Source: Nitrososphaerales archaeon
GTDB taxonomy: Archaea > Thermoproteota > Nitrososphaeria > Nitrososphaerales > Nitrososphaeraceae
Assembly (NCBI GenBank): GCA_029237515.1
Contig: JARBAV010000188.1
Location: 1-7,225, forward strand
Direction: 5' to 3'
Length of the DNA stretch: 7,225 nt
Shown one piece after another: positions 1 through 5,778 of this stretch. How positions within the stretch are numbered: position 1 is the stretch's first letter; each line of letters opens with the position of its first letter. The position numbers were made by a program, and so were the translations under genes. A model generated the notes under the pieces. That model made no database searches. It was not told the origin of the DNA and saw nothing but the letters and a program-made list of their open reading frames with translations.

Positions 1-258
1 AAAAATCAAAGATTTGTTGTGCCCTTGTCTTTTTCATGGCTGCAGCATTGATTTAGAGCAAATACTGGGTTATTTGCATCATTTTCAATATTATTTTCTC
101 ATTGAATAGTTAGCTCTCCCACGTAAGCAAGGATGTCTCATCCGCATCTAATTATGAAAAATCAAGTTTTTGTGTTAGGAAATTTTATTCTTCACATTCG
201 ATTCTCGGGAGGGCTTATCGTCTTGTTGACTAACCACTAATTGCTCCTTCCTACTGTG

Positions 259-269
259 AAATTAAATAG
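259..269 (+). promoter_or_regulatory. Candidate TATA box of uppP
   Basis: The A/T-rich stretch AAATTAAATAG has its centre about 30 nt before the ATG at 295. At archaeal TATA-to-start spacing (about 25 nt) this would give a leaderless or nearly leaderless mRNA. A GGGAGGG motif at 207-213 lies too far upstream to serve as a ribosome site for this ATG. The match to a TATA consensus is only moderate. Confidence 0.35.
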
Positions 270-294
270 GGTATCTAAATTATTCCCCAGTGTT

Positions 295-1122
295 ATGATA
301 GATGCAATCCAGGCATTGATTCTAGGTATTGTTCAAGGAATTACAGAATGGCTACCAATTTCCAGCTCTGGGCATCTTGCCTTAGTTCAACTTGCTATGA
401 ATCTTCAGGTTCCAATTTTTTTTGATATAGTTCTGCATCTTGGTACGCTTGCGGCAGTTATTGGAGTCTACCGACGAGAACTATTATCGATTCTAAAGTC
501 AATTAAATCAATCCACCAAAATGATAGCAATTACAGTGAGGAGGAAGCAAAAAGCAATAAGTGGGGTAAAAGGTATCTATTACTTATCATTCTCGGAATG
601 ATTCCCACGGCTTTGATGGGAATAGGATTTCGATCGGTCTTTGAGGAATCCTTTTACAGCATGTGGTCGATAGGGTTGGGTTTCATAATCAGCGGAGCAA
701 TGATTTTTGTCACCAAGTTTATCGGCAAGGGCACAAATTCTATCGGGAAGATCGATGCCGTTCTGATAGGTGTGGGACAAGGACTTTCTATTTTCTCAAG
801 CATTTCAAGGAGTGGAGCAACTATTTCAATCGGAATGTTCAAGCACATCGAGAGGTCAGAACTAATCACCTATTCCTTCTTGCTTTCAATTCCAGCTATT
901 CTAGGGGCAGGATTCTATGACTTAGTTTTTGCAGATAATATTTCTCAAGTTTCAATAAATCAAATTCCATTAGAATCTTATATAATCGGAACACTCTCAG
1001 CTGCTGCAGTAGGCTATGTATCAATAAAATTCCTCATTAACATCATTAACAAGGGGGAGTTCTACCTATTTTCGTTTTATTGCTTCCTGATAGGATCACT
1101 CATACTTGTCAGTCTTATCTAA
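295..1122 (+). CDS. uppP: Undecaprenyl/polyprenyl-diphosphate phosphatase (UppP/BacA family)
   Basis: Integral membrane phosphatase that removes one phosphate from a C55-type polyprenyl diphosphate, recycling the lipid carrier used for surface glycan assembly. In an archaeon the substrate is presumably a dolichol-like or archaeal polyprenyl diphosphate (inference). The ATG at 295 gives 275 residues, close to the family norm; a TTG at 241 would add 18 polar residues the family lacks, and a candidate TATA box fits the ATG. Visible motifs are Q14-x3-E18 in QGITEWLPISSSGHL, including H27, and the second catalytic motif SISRSGATIS with R172, equivalent to E. coli R174. About eight hydrophobic segments are present. 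A basic, polar loop follows the second one at about residues 60-93. In the second motif the usual Pro-Gly before xSRSG is replaced by Ser-Ser. The gene stands alone, followed by a hairpin plus T-run. The family call is secure; the exact substrate is not known. Confidence 0.95.
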   Translation: MIDAIQALILGIVQGITEWLPISSSGHLALVQLAMNLQVPIFFDIVLHLGTLAAVIGVYRRELLSILKSIKSIHQNDSNYSEEEAKSNKWGKRYLLLIILGMIPTALMGIGFRSVFEESFYSMWSIGLGFIISGAMIFVTKFIGKGTNSIGKIDAVLIGVGQGLSIFSSISRSGATISIGMFKHIERSELITYSFLLSIPAILGAGFYDLVFADNISQVSINQIPLESYIIGTLSAAAVGYVSIKFLINIINKGEFYLFSFYCFLIGSLILVSLI

Positions 1123-1171
1123 CAAATGAGATAAAAAAATATAACTACATTTATTTAACCTTGGACCTAAG

Positions 1172-1190
1172 AAAAATGCCCACATTTTTT
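1172..1190 (+). terminator. Hairpin plus T-run downstream of uppP
   Basis: AAAAATG and CATTTTT form 7-bp arms around the loop CCCA, and the right arm lies in a run of six T. It sits about 50 bases after the uppP stop and before the next gene's promoter region. Archaeal termination mainly needs a U-rich tract, which is present here; the stem is weak because it is AT-rich. Confidence 0.45.
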
Positions 1191-1295
1191 ACAATGAAAG
1201 TCTTTCTGATTAAATACTACTTTCAATGTTACCACCAAATTTTATTCATATAAGTGACATATAGTTTTTAAGATGCTGCTAAAGTAAGAAACACA

Positions 1296-1502
1296 TTGAT
1301 TGACTTTTCTAAATTGAAGTACAGGGTAAACTATAATCAGTCTGTGTACAATTTCAGAACAAGAAGGTATGAAAGTAAGGATGCCACTTACAATAGCTAC
1401 GAGCAGGCCAGAGCGAATCAATGGAAGTGCGAAAAATGTTCAGAGTTGTTTGGAACATTGAAAGAATTAAAACTACATAAAATAGAACTCCATTCATACT
1501 AG
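1296..1502 (+). CDS. Small single C2H2 zinc-finger protein
   Basis: A 68-residue protein of unknown target. Its C-terminal part has a canonical zinc-finger spacing, Cys45-x2-Cys48-x12-His61-x4-His66, with a hydrophobic residue at the usual core position (L51F52 and L58/L60). The N-terminal 44 residues are polar and rich in Tyr, Arg and Asn, suggesting a basic nucleic-acid-binding or partly disordered segment. The start is a TTG, because no ATG lies in frame between the upstream TAA at 1269 and the finger. A TATA-like CATATAAG at 1247-1254 would give a leader of about 20 nt, which supports this start. Small one-finger C2H2 proteins are frequent in Thaumarchaeota (general knowledge), with DNA, RNA or protein binding as possible roles. 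I cannot assign a pathway. It stands alone with long flanking gaps. Confidence 0.75.
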   Translation: MIDFSKLKYRVNYNQSVYNFRTRRYESKDATYNSYEQARANQWKCEKCSELFGTLKELKLHKIELHSY

Positions 1503-1603
1503 CCATAAATGGGTTCTCTTATACAGAACTTTTAATAATATGAATATGCCGCTTAAGTATTAATGCTTGTCGATAAGGAATTACCGTTCTGTTTCTTAGA
1601 AAT

Positions 1604-1656
1604 ACTATATTCCAATATATTAAAGAACGATGAATAATCAATTGTGGGAATATAGT
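1604..1656. repeat. 10-bp inverted repeat, 33-nt spacer
   Basis: ACTATATTCC at 1604-1613 is the exact reverse complement of GGAATATAGT at 1647-1656. A competing 8-bp pairing exists between ATACTATA (1602-1609) and TATAGTAT (1659-1666). It lies in the non-coding gap after the zinc-finger gene. It could be an RNA stem or simply AT-rich coincidence. Confidence 0.5.
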
Positions 1657-1732
1657 GGTATAGTATTAAAGCGATTGTGGTAGTGGTTTGACTCTAATCC
1701 CATACAGCTAATGATAATGATAAATGGATTCT

Positions 1733-1748
1733 AAAGAGGTACCTCTTT
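1733..1748. repeat. Perfect 16-bp palindrome
   Basis: AAAGAGGTACCTCTTT reads the same on both strands, with no mismatch. It lies about 60 bases beyond the nadE stop and about 230 beyond the zinc-finger gene. It could be a dimeric protein site or form a short 6-bp stem with a GUAC loop in RNA. On the plus strand it is followed by a T-rich stretch (1746-1759) that might act as a weak terminator. Confidence 0.5.
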
Positions 1749-1806
1749 GTTTCATTTTTGATAATAAACGAAGGGTCTGCAATTAGGATTGTTGGTTCAA
1801 CATTTC

Positions 1807-2586
1807 TTAGAAATTCTTGCCAATTTTACATATTTTTGATGGCTGTGCCTTATGAGCATTTCTTTTGATTGTTTGTTCTATCCTAGCTAGCCTATTATTT
1901 GAAATATTAAAACTATGATGCTTATTTCCGGTATCTCTTTGGCCTGTAGATTCCAGATTCTTAAGAATTTCATCAATTTCGTCGTAATTAGCTCCAAGCT
2001 CCTCTTCGGCGGTTTGGTCTTTCCATAACCGAGGGCTACTTTTCTTTTGTCGGATTGAAAGTGGGAGTTCTAAATATTCAGCTAGACTCCTCACCTGAGT
2101 CTTGTAGACATCTCCCAACGGAAACAAATCTGCCGCGCCGTCTCCAAACTTTGTATAGTACCCAAGCAGTAACTCACTCTTGTCTGATGTTCCTAAAACT
2201 AGTCCATTGTGGATGAACGAGTAATAGTATAGGATGCACATCCTTATTCTGGCAGCTAGATTCCCCTCCGCGTATGTGCTTCTGGGAAGAAAAGAAAGGA
2301 ACTCCGACTTGATCTTGTTAATATTAATAACTTTATGTTCGATGTGCAGACTACTCGCGAGTTCAACTGCGTCATCTATATCCGAATTTGGAGTTATAGG
2401 TAAATCAGGCAGTATTACTGAAAATACACATTTATTTGATAACGCTCGGACAGCCAAACAAGCTGTAACCGATGAGTCAAGTCCTCCGCTTAGACCAACA
2501 ATCACTTTGTCACGTTTGGCCTCATGCAATTCATGCTTGATAAATTTTTCAATTGAGTTACACATAGTCTCGTAACTTACAGTCAC
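1807..2586 (-). CDS. nadE: NH3-dependent NAD+ synthetase
   Basis: Cytosolic enzyme of the last step of NAD synthesis: nicotinic acid adenine dinucleotide + ATP + ammonia gives NAD+, AMP and pyrophosphate, through an adenylated intermediate. The 259-residue length matches the single-domain ammonia-dependent form; there is no N-terminal nitrilase (glutaminase) domain. The PP-loop is SGGLDSS at residues 33-39. Further family blocks are NLAARIRM (109-116), GTSDKSELLLGYYTKFGDG (132-150, substrate binding), FPLGDVYKTQV (155-165) and the LWKDQTAEEELG loop (187-198), the counterpart of the LW-x2-QT-x-E/D-x-ELG signature. Two starts are possible: a GTG at 2586, and an ATG at 2565 (residue 8) where family similarity begins. 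The TATA-like box centred near 2608-2611 would start RNA around 2583-2586, so either a leaderless GTG or the ATG with a leader of about 18-20 nt would fit. It is divergent from rfcS across a 240-base spacer. Confidence 0.95.
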   Translation of the reverse strand: MTVSYETMCNSIEKFIKHELHEAKRDKVIVGLSGGLDSSVTACLAVRALSNKCVFSVILPDLPITPNSDIDDAVELASSLHIEHKVININKIKSEFLSFLPRSTYAEGNLAARIRMCILYYYSFIHNGLVLGTSDKSELLLGYYTKFGDGAADLFPLGDVYKTQVRSLAEYLELPLSIRQKKSSPRLWKDQTAEEELGANYDEIDEILKNLESTGQRDTGNKHHSFNISNNRLARIEQTIKRNAHKAQPSKICKIGKNF

Positions 2587-2600
2587 GTCTGGTAAATGAG

Positions 2601-2614
2601 TTAATTATAATATT
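2601..2614 (-). promoter_or_regulatory. Candidate TATA box of nadE
   Basis: On the minus strand this reads AATATTATAATTAA, the most TATA-like stretch upstream of nadE. Its centre is about 22-25 nt before the GTG and about 43-46 nt before the alternative ATG. It lies just inside the nadE-proximal edge of the nested inverted repeats at 2624-2683, so a protein bound there could affect nadE transcription (inference). Confidence 0.45.
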
Positions 2615-2623
2615 TTTGTTACC

Positions 2624-2683
2624 ATTAGATGTGGATACGCCATGCTCTTATTTGTGTGAAATTTTCACGAATAAGCATCTAAT
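2624..2683. repeat. Nested inverted repeats (long imperfect hairpin) between nadE and rfcS
   Basis: Three arm pairs are nested: ATTAGATG (2624-2631) with CATCTAAT (2676-2683), CTTATT (2647-2652) with AATAAG (2670-2675), and GTGAAA (2656-2661) with TTTCAC (2663-2668). The right arm is almost continuous, with one unpaired base over 21 nt, while the left arm carries a 15-nt bulge and a 3-nt internal loop. That makes 20 paired positions in 60 bases. It lies in the divergent promoter spacer, about 40 bases upstream of the nadE start and 140 upstream of rfcS. It may be an operator, a small structured RNA, or a remnant of a small inverted element; the sequence alone does not decide. Confidence 0.55.
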
Positions 2684-2826
2684 AATTAAAAGCAACGTTT
2701 AATAAATAAGCCAAGTGGAGCTTAATTCAGGGTAAGCAGCACTACATGTCATAGACCCTCGAAATTACGTATGGACAGTAATGCTAATATTCTGTTTTCG
2801 ACTTTCAACAATCCGCTTAGAAACTC

Positions 2827-3816
2827 ATGTCCAGTAAGCATCAAATTATTTCAAATCTAATGTGGGTAGAGAAATATCGCCCATCTACACTCGAACAGAT
2901 AGCAAATCAAAGTGATATAATCCGAGGACTCAGAAATCTTATCAAGAAACCTAATGAAATACCCCATTTCATATTTGCAGGACCAGCCGGAGTTGGCAAA
3001 ACTACGGCAGCCTTGTGCATCGCCAAAGAATTGTTGGGGGAAAATTGGGGAAGGGATACGCTTGAGTTGAATGCCTCAGACGAGCGCGGTATAAAGATGG
3101 TTCGTGAGCGTGTTAAAGAATTCGCTGCTGTAATGAAGTTTTCCTCTACCACTGATAGCGATGATAAGCCTTATCGCATCATAATTCTTGATGAAGCTGA
3201 CGAGATGACTTCTGAAGCTCAGACTGCATTGAGAAGAATTATCGAAGATAGTTCAAGGACTACGCGCTTTATCATCATATGCAATTATCTTTCCCAACTC
3301 ATAGAACCTATACAAAGTCGATGTGTAATATTTCGCTTCACCCGATTGCCTAAACAGGAAGTGGTAGATCATTTATCAGAAATCTGTAGACAAGAAGGAA
3401 TAGAATTTGATGTTAAAGCCCTTTCTAGAATCTATGATTCTACTTCAGGAGATCTTCGCCATTCTATCAATATTCTACAATCCGCAGCTACTAATAATAA
3501 TATAACCTCTGAGAAGGTCGAATTGTCAATTGGTCTGTCTGGTAGAGCAAGGGCCGGCGAGGTGATAAAGCTCGCCCTCGCAGGTAAGTTTAATGAAGCC
3601 AGAGTATTGCTATTGGAATTGACCCAAGTATTTGGTATGTCAGAAAAAGACTTCTTAAAATATGCGGCCCAAGAAGCTTTCTCAATGAAATTAAGTGACC
3701 CGGGAAAATTTGCCGAGCTTATGGCCGAATACGACTACCGACTTAGCGTAGGTGCACATGCCGATATTCAGCTTACGGCTTTTCTTGCCCAGGTTAGTAT
3801 GCTCGGCAAGAAATAG
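2827..3816 (+). CDS. rfcS: Replication factor C small subunit (clamp loader ATPase)
   Basis: AAA+ ATPase subunit of the archaeal clamp loader; with one large subunit (not in this window) it opens PCNA and loads it on primer-template junctions. At 329 residues it has the usual archaeal length. In order: RFC box MWVEKYRP (12-19), Walker A GPAGVGKT (52-59), LNASDERG (81-88), Walker B IIILDEADE (118-126), sensor 1 around IICNY (150-154), the SRC motif with the arginine finger (164-166), sensor 2 GDLRHSIN (208-215) and a helical C-terminal collar domain (about 235-325). No intein interrupts the Walker A region, a common insertion place in archaeal rfcS. The ATG at 2827 is followed by eleven residues before the conserved MWVEKYRP; a second ATG at 2860 would leave no N-terminus at all, so the first is preferred. 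An AT-rich element near 2782-2790, about 40 nt upstream, is the best promoter candidate, but it is weak. Confidence 0.97.
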   Translation: MSSKHQIISNLMWVEKYRPSTLEQIANQSDIIRGLRNLIKKPNEIPHFIFAGPAGVGKTTAALCIAKELLGENWGRDTLELNASDERGIKMVRERVKEFAAVMKFSSTTDSDDKPYRIIILDEADEMTSEAQTALRRIIEDSSRTTRFIIICNYLSQLIEPIQSRCVIFRFTRLPKQEVVDHLSEICRQEGIEFDVKALSRIYDSTSGDLRHSINILQSAATNNNITSEKVELSIGLSGRARAGEVIKLALAGKFNEARVLLLELTQVFGMSEKDFLKYAAQEAFSMKLSDPGKFAELMAEYDYRLSVGAHADIQLTAFLAQVSMLGKK

Positions 3817-3833
3817 TTTTGAAAGGGTATAAG

Positions 3834-3977
3834 ATGGGTCAATTTTATAATTGGAGATCAAAAACTTATTATGCTAAACAATTCCGGACAAATTCATTTA
3901 AGGGCTTCCAGATCTTGCTGTTTGAAATATCAGATAAGTGGTCACAGTACATTGGACAAATATATCTACGGAATTAG
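3834..3977 (+). CDS. Possible 47-residue small protein after rfcS
   Basis: An ATG 17 bases after the rfcS stop opens a 47-codon frame ending in TAG. The predicted peptide is rich in aromatic and basic residues (MGQFYNWRSKTYY at its start), with a hydrophobic patch QILLFEI at about 26-32; it has no cysteines and no recognisable motif. The weak purine run GAAAGGG lies at 3821-3827, seven bases before the ATG, and the short gap would allow co-transcription with rfcS. I do not recognise the protein. An open frame of this length is quite possible by chance in a 211-base gap, so this is only a candidate. Confidence 0.25.
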   Translation: MGQFYNWRSKTYYAKQFRTNSFKGFQILLFEISDKWSQYIGQIYLRN

Positions 3978-3987
3978 TCTTGGGTAA

Positions 3988-3995
3988 CCTATATA
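3988..3995 (+). promoter_or_regulatory. Candidate TATA box of the winged-helix gene
   Basis: CCTATATA lies with its centre about 36 nt before the TTG at 4028, which predicts a leader of roughly 10 nt. It supports the TTG start and independent transcription of the downstream gene. Confidence 0.4.
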
Positions 3996-4027
3996 CCATA
4001 TCGGATGCTTCAAGAGAGTGACATACG

Positions 4028-4351
4028 TTGTCTGGTTCAACAGTATCATACAGAGATAGGATCTATATAGTTGAGGATATTATCTTGAAACTTGCCGAAT
4101 ATGGTGAATTAAACCAGACAGCATTGATAAGTTTCTGTGGTCTAAACCTAAAGAAACATAAAGTGATTCTAGATGAAATGGAATCAAACAATCTGATTAC
4201 AAGAAAGGAAAGATTGATCGGTAAGAAATCAGTTAGTGTCTACATGACTACCTCTGAAGGTATAAGTTTTTTTAATAGTATTCTTGCTCCTTATGAGAAA
4301 ATGTTTCCGCGAAGAAGAAATCAAGGCATGTCGACTACCGATTCAACGTAA
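4028..4351 (+). CDS. Small winged-helix DNA-binding protein
   Basis: A 107-residue protein, probably a sequence-specific archaeal transcription regulator of unknown target. The pattern fits a winged helix: helix 1 at about 9-24 (RDRIYIVEDIILKLAEYG), helix 2 at about 28-36 (LNQTALISF), the recognition helix at about 41-54 (LKKHKVILDEMESN), then LITRKE and a beta-wing to about residue 75 (SVSVYMTTSEG). A further helix follows at about 76-92, and the tail is basic then Ser/Thr-rich. It most resembles the small single-domain wHTH proteins (HTH_45 / ArnR1-like) that are abundant in Thaumarchaeota; this is by general resemblance. TTG is used because no ATG precedes the first helix, and the TATA-like box at 3988 supports it. 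No membrane segment or ligand domain is visible. It converges with the membrane-protein gene at 4455. Confidence 0.8.
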   Translation: MSGSTVSYRDRIYIVEDIILKLAEYGELNQTALISFCGLNLKKHKVILDEMESNNLITRKERLIGKKSVSVYMTTSEGISFFNSILAPYEKMFPRRRNQGMSTTDST

Positions 4352-4365
4352 GCAAGGACTAGACT

Positions 4366-4377
4366 TTGTGTACACAA
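4366..4377. repeat. Perfect 12-bp palindrome between convergent genes
   Basis: TTGTGTACACAA is self-complementary; flanking T-G and C-G positions could extend it by two pairs in RNA. It lies 15 bases after the winged-helix stop, in the convergent gap. It could help form the 3' end of that mRNA, but no T-run follows on the plus strand. Confidence 0.35.
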
Positions 4378-4390
4378 GGGCTGTGCTTCT

Positions 4391-4415
4391 AAAAATAGCG
4401 CTAATACAAAATTAA
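4391..4415 (-). terminator. Possible T-rich terminator of the two-helix membrane protein gene
   Basis: Read on the minus strand, about 40-65 bases past the stop at 4455, the sequence is U-rich (TATTAATTTTG), then has a short self-complementary TAGCGCTA and a TTTTT run (4391-4395). Archaeal termination often uses such T-rich stretches. Support is from sequence character only. Confidence 0.25.
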
Positions 4416-4454
4416 TACCTAAGTTATATGTACCTGTAGATGTTGAATTACAAT

Positions 4455-4892
4455 TTACTCCAACCCAAAATGAGCTGAAATCTTTCTATTAATTTCCTTT
4501 TTCTCATTCATGTAAGCATTGTATCGCCTATTCCATGATCCGATCTTTTTATATTGTTTTATTCCAGCATAAAGCCAGATACTAGAAATTATAATCACGG
4601 AACCTAATAATATGCTTAATACAGTTCCAAACTCGTTCTCTATTTCCAATATAGCAAAGAAAGATGGATGTCTTATCAAGTAAACAGAGAGACCAATAGC
4701 AATAGGGGCCAAGATCAAAGCAGAGACTGAAACACCCAAAAGTGTTTTTCTAATATTGAGAATTTGTTGAATGAATGTATCCATTAATGTCAACAAATTT
4801 TCTCTTGCAGTTGTGGATAAATCATAGTTGTTATTGTCAATGTCATTTGCCATATTTTCATCATCCTCGTGATTCGCCGCTCTGTCATCCAT
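4455..4892 (-). CDS. Two-helix membrane protein with acidic N-terminus, function unknown
   Basis: A 145-residue protein I do not recognise as a named family. Residues 1-25 are very acidic and Asn-rich (Asp, Glu, Asn), probably disordered. An amphipathic segment at about 28-48 precedes the first membrane helix (about 51-73, including VSVSALILAPIAIGLSVYLI). A short extra-membrane loop containing EIENEF leads to the second helix (about 90-110, SILLGSVIIISSIWLYAGI). The C-terminus is basic and probably cytoplasmic (KQYKKIGSWNRRYNAYMNEKK), so the predicted topology is a hairpin with both ends inside. The ATG at 4892 follows an in-frame TAA four codons upstream; a second ATG at 4853 is possible. 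A TATA-like ATAAATAAA near 4926-4934 fits a short leader from the first ATG. It is divergent from the FxLYD-type gene, and shared regulation is possible. Confidence 0.7.
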   Translation of the reverse strand: MDDRAANHEDDENMANDIDNNNYDLSTTARENLLTLMDTFIQQILNIRKTLLGVSVSALILAPIAIGLSVYLIRHPSFFAILEIENEFGTVLSILLGSVIIISSIWLYAGIKQYKKIGSWNRRYNAYMNEKKEINRKISAHFGLE

Positions 4893-5015
4893 GTCCTCGT
4901 CTTAGGCTACTAACGGCTTGTTCCTTTATTTATCTTATGATTAACATAGTTATTTAATACGTTAATATCCTGAAGCCTTTTTTAGAAAGCTCTCGCTAAA
5001 CTTAGATACAGTTGC

Positions 5016-5711
5016 ATGGATGGAAAAATTCTCCTATTTGGAATTCTTATTTCAATCCTCATGTTTTCTATGATACTTAAGTCATATTCTTCTACGCAAA
5101 AAAATCTCGAAATAAATCACGTTTACAACTATGTGGATGAAAATAAGATTATGCATGTACTTGGGGAAGTGAAGAACATTGGCAGCAAAGCTGTGACGAA
5201 TGCCACTATTGGAGCTACATTTTTTGACTCAGGTGGCAAATTCATGAATGAGTATAAAAGATCGGCTGAATTAAGAACCATCAATCCTAGTTTTGTATCC
5301 CCTTTCGAAATTCTTTTCTTAGATCAGAATACCGTCGATAAGGTAAAGGACTTCAAACTATATGCAAATGGAACAGAAGTTAGAACTCCTCCGCCGGTAG
5401 ATCTTCAAATTAAGGTAGACTCAACCAGACAGGATATTTTTGGGTTCTATTATATCAATGGTGTCATATTCAATTCTGGACCTGCTATCGCTAATAACTC
5501 AATCGCTATTGCTACACTTTATGATTCGGATGGTCGAGTCATAGCTATAGGAAGGGGCTTGGCCGAGCCAAAAGATATCTCAAGAAATTCTGCAGCAAGC
5601 TTCGGGTTGGCTATACTTGATAAATTACAGACTCCCAAAGGGAACAGTTATTCAGTTATAGCAGATTCAGATACGTATGTTTCAATCCCAGTTATCGCTA
5701 AACAGAAATAG
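5016..5711 (+). CDS. Signal-anchored extracellular protein with two FxLYD-like domains
   Basis: A 231-residue protein, probably held outside the membrane by an uncleaved N-terminal helix (about 5-22, ILLFGILISILMFSMIL); no lipobox cysteine or C-terminal membrane helix is present. Two beta-sandwich repeats follow. The first, about 31-117, contains MHVLGEVKNIGSKAVTNATI and ends in FKLYA. The second, about 128-228, contains GVIFNSGPAIANNSIAIATLYD. Both show the 'hV-x-G-x-V-x-N-x-G' opening and the 'A-T-h-Y/F-D-S-D/G-G' turn typical of FxLYD/CARDB-like domains. Three N-glycosylation sequons (NAT 62, NGT 118, NNS 160) fit an exported protein. A Pro-rich hinge, RTPPPVD, separates the repeats. Such proteins are numerous in Thaumarchaeota, but their ligands are unknown to me. 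ATG was chosen because it directly precedes the signal helix. It converges with rpl11, leaving a 67-base gap. Confidence 0.8.
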   Translation: MDGKILLFGILISILMFSMILKSYSSTQKNLEINHVYNYVDENKIMHVLGEVKNIGSKAVTNATIGATFFDSGGKFMNEYKRSAELRTINPSFVSPFEILFLDQNTVDKVKDFKLYANGTEVRTPPPVDLQIKVDSTRQDIFGFYYINGVIFNSGPAIANNSIAIATLYDSDGRVIAIGRGLAEPKDISRNSAASFGLAILDKLQTPKGNSYSVIADSDTYVSIPVIAKQK

Positions 5712-5778
5712 GTAATATCAGTTAATTGACGCAAATTAAATCGCATTTCAACAATTCATGTCAAATCTGGAAACTAAT

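Larger units (their letters stand above)
1503..1806. other. Non-coding gap with inverted repeats
   Basis: This 304-base stretch between the zinc-finger gene and the 3' end of nadE has no convincing ORF; the longest sensible one, an ATG at 1563 with 24 codons, is within chance. It contains a 10-bp inverted repeat (1604-1613 with 1647-1656), a perfect 16-bp palindrome (1733-1748) and a small 5-bp-arm hairpin (TGTTG/CAACA, 1790-1802) just beyond the nadE stop. A stretch resembling a tRNA D-arm and anticodon region (about 1675-1702) lacks an acceptor stem and T-arm, so I do not call a tRNA. Confidence 0.6.

Noticed and set aside
1..37. Minus-strand frame from an ATG at 37 running off the left edge (begins MKKTRAQQIFDF)
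   Set aside because: Only 12 codons are visible and the upstream region lacks a well-placed TATA box. It could be the first codons of a gene outside the window, but it cannot be supported here.
1675..1725. tRNA-like stretch (GTGGTAGTGG followed by a TCTAATCC-type segment)
   Set aside because: There is no acceptor stem, no GGTTCRA T-arm and no CCA-proximal pairing, so it does not fold as a tRNA.
2234..2575. Long open frame on the plus strand opposite nadE
   Set aside because: It is the antisense shadow of nadE, whose conserved motifs fix the coding strand.
120..4360. 13-base match ACGTAAGCAAGGA at about 120-132 and 4346-4358
   Set aside because: One such match is expected at roughly the 0.4 level by chance in a window of this size, and the flanks do not match.
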